Assembly: GCF_030272615.1 (NCBI RefSeq)
Contig: NC_081414.1
Location: forward strand, 523,574,137 to 523,638,136
Reading direction: 5' to 3'
DNA from: Cryptomeria japonica
Taxonomy: Eukaryota > Streptophyta > Pinopsida > Cupressales > Cupressaceae
Length of the DNA: 64,000 nt
Numbering within the stretch: the first letter of the stretch is position 1; each line of letters starts with the position of its first letter. The position numbers and the translations under genes are program-made. Below, piece by piece: positions 58,926 through 64,000 of the stretch. Below the pieces are notes generated by a model that made no database searches, was not told the origin of the DNA, and saw only the letters and a program-made list of their open reading frames with translations.

Positions 58926-59165
58926 TTATATATTATGTTTTTGAAAGTTACGTGTTTAAATGATAGAATCTCTAAGTCATTTGAATTTAGTTAAGTGTTC
59001 TAGTTAATTGTATGTGTATCTGAAAGTTAAGTGTTTATGTATATTTTAGTTGTTCATTGTTAAATAAATTTAGTCATTAAAATTTAATTTAGTTGTTCAT
59101 TTTAGTTAAGTGTTTATGTACATGTTTAATGAACTTACTTCAAAACTTTAATGAACTTATATCCA
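58640..59165. other. 3' flank of the exon array, with CA tract
   Basis: Repeated TGTGTACTAGACATTTCATA-like words (58690-58830), a (CA)15 tract at 58891-58920, then AT-rich DNA. The stretch 59069-59165 is repeated at about 59797-59919. No gene. Confidence 0.7.
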
Positions 59166-62220
<3,055 letters not shown>

Positions 62221-62420
62221 TTAAACACACCACGTGGGGCCCAAAGCACCCACGGCAGCAAGTGCTGCTATCCCCAAGTATGAGGAAGCAGCGCTTGCTG
62301 CATCCTTAGACTTGGGGAAGCAGCGCTGCTGCTAACCCCAAGCTGGGGAAGCAGCGCTTGCTGCAGGGAGAGGGGGTGCGTGGGCTGGGTTGAGCCCAGC
62401 TCCCCGCCACCGCCCCCAAT
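62221..62420. repeat. GC-rich hairpin repeats (GCAGCGCTTGCTGC)
   Basis: Three or four imperfect copies of GGGGAAGCAGCGCTTGCTGC (about 62284, 62314 and 62344, with a degenerate start near 62254) in a sharply GC-rich island between AT-rich flanks. Each unit can fold on itself. The setting suggests an LTR or untranslated region. Confidence 0.75.
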
Positions 62421-64000
62421 CCCAAACCAATAAAAAAAAAAAATTGTTATAATAAAATTTAAATTCTGTTTTTAATAAAAAACGTCTGGGACAAGAAAAA
62501 AAATACCAAACAGAGATACAGAGATAAGAATCTTTGTTAAAAAAAATAACAAACAAATCCCCATCCAAATTCTATTTTTTTTTTTTTTTACAAACATTAT
62601 AAACAAATAGATAAATTGGAGAAGTCACTGGTAATAAAATTTTTACCAGCAAGAAAACTTCTGAGACAAAACAGAGGCAATAAAAATTTCCCCAAATCAG
62701 CCCAATTCATTCATAAAATTAAATTGAATGGGAATAAGCTTGATCTCTATTCCCCAATTGATTTTCTTTGCTCCAAACAAGAATGGACAAGAGGAATTTA
62801 ACTCATAATTATTATTTTTAAAGTGGAAATTACCAGGAAGAACTATTGTGTAAAAGCTTAGCAAAATTTTGCCAGCATAACTCTACTAAAACCCAAAAAA
62901 ACAATATCTCCAACTACAACCAGCAAAAGCCATGAATTTCTTGCACAAGCAAAAATGAAGAACATAAATTAAATTTGAAATTACTTGGAGAGAGTTTGAG
63001 TTTGAAATTTGGTAACCAAATTGATGGGATTCTTCTTCAACAATCTCATGGCAAGTAAAGACTCAACACCCAAAACTCATAAACCAAGCTTTAAACAATA
63101 AACAGAGAATTGGAAGAAAGCATGGATTTTTAAAAATAGACAAGAAGGATTCAACCAACCTCTAGAGTTCCCAAGAAGAAGTTGTGTGCTTCAGCAGAAT
63201 TCCAAGCTAATTCAAAACCCAAATCCTCCTTTCAAGAAATTTTTCCAAAATTTGTTTTTCTCCTCCAAACAAGCATATCTCCTCCAAAAATCTTCTCCAA
63301 GGTAAAATAGTAAAACCATGTTTTAACCTAATTTTCTAGGTTGAAATATTTTTCTATTTAAAAACATTAAAATAAAACAATTGACTTTTTTTTCTTTTTC
63401 ATATTCCTCTAAAATAAATGGGAATTCCCTTTTTTTTGAAAATTACATTTCTCATATTTAGCAATTAAATCAACTTTTCAACTAAAATGGAAATCAATAA
63501 GTTAGCTTTATTTGTATTTATTAAAAGTAATTAACTTTATTTATTTTACTTCTTCCATTGGATTTAGACATGATTACTTTTCCAAAATAAACAACTATAG
63601 ATTTAAATCTAATAAATTAATCAATTAAGCTTGGTTCAAGGCATAAAGACATAATAATGAATAAATTGCTTATACCAACAAAGAATGACAACTTAAACTT
63701 AAATAAATAACCGAACCACTATGGCACGCAAATCGAGGAAAACCAAAAAGACTCGAAATTCAAACCAAAGGGATGGACGACCGACTGACGACACTCACAA
63801 GAGTAGACTGAGGGTAAGGACTAGGGTCAACAGCTATCTCCTCCACTCCCATCGGACATATAAGGCACGCTCAGACCTGTGAAGCTAGGTGGAGACGATA
63901 CCCCGTACCTACCCGGTACTTGTACCTGCAATATCCTGCATCATCGAATCACACATGCATGAATATAAATATAGAATACATGGCATGCACACCGATGAAG
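62421..64000. other. AT-rich, then mixed non-coding sequence; likely retroelement
   Basis: A-runs and T-runs to 63500, no conserved ORF. Near the end the minus strand reads ATATTGCAGGTAC, then GGGTACGGGGTATCGTCTCC, in the style of the 3' untranslated region of some plant Ty3/gypsy elements. The window ends inside it. Confidence 0.3.

Overview
The window is nuclear DNA from a plant with a large, repeat-rich genome. The retroelement lineages (Tat-like and Athila-like Ty3/gypsy, Ty1/copia with initiator-Met primer sites, an L1-type LINE), the nested insertions and the lack of any intact host gene suggest a gymnosperm; that assignment is inference. Nearly all coding sequence is decayed retroelement sequence, so coding regions are mostly listed as pseudogenes. 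No rRNA gene, tRNA gene or CRISPR array was seen.

Region 1 (about 0.87-30.4 kb) is one plus-strand Ty3/gypsy element of Tat type (E1) split by two later minus-strand insertions. E2 (5382-14090, target duplication GGAGA) is non-autonomous: it encodes a protease and a G-patch but no reverse transcriptase or integrase. It sits inside the E1 reverse transcriptase. E3 (16463-27474, target duplication AAAAG/CAAAG) is a nearly complete Athila-like element with an extra 3' reading frame, inserted near the end of E1 pol. The E1 reading frame resumes exactly after each insertion. E1 carries an extra RNase H-like domain upstream of its reverse transcriptase. Its 3' leader-like region holds a dense array of TCGATGA-like words and one unknown small ORF.

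Region 2 (30.4-32.6 kb) is the 3' end of a LINE abutting the E1 3' LTR. Region 3 (33.2-46.9 kb) is a minus-strand Ty1/copia element (E4, target duplication ACACT). Its 3' LTR was invaded by a second non-autonomous copia-like element (E5, 33405-40146, target duplication TACTC), which encodes a coiled-coil protein with four zinc knuckles and a long protein I do not recognise. A solo LTR of the E5 family lies at 47930-48719 in the opposite orientation (target duplication CATCA).

Region 4 (49.1-53.4 kb) is a 2.1 kb direct tandem duplication with internal sub-repeats, related in part to the E1 3' non-coding region. Region 5 (54.8-60.2 kb) is the least familiar part. It has a TATA-type promoter-like block, a CATA microsatellite, an array of near-perfect hairpins, a gene-like stretch in which a pair of phase-0 exons occurs three times in tandem, and a 178 bp satellite. 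A short CCTTAGGAC-type word occurs on both sides of the exons, which could mean that one mobile element carries all of it. Region 6 (60.2-64 kb) is non-coding, retroelement-like sequence with GC-rich hairpin repeats.
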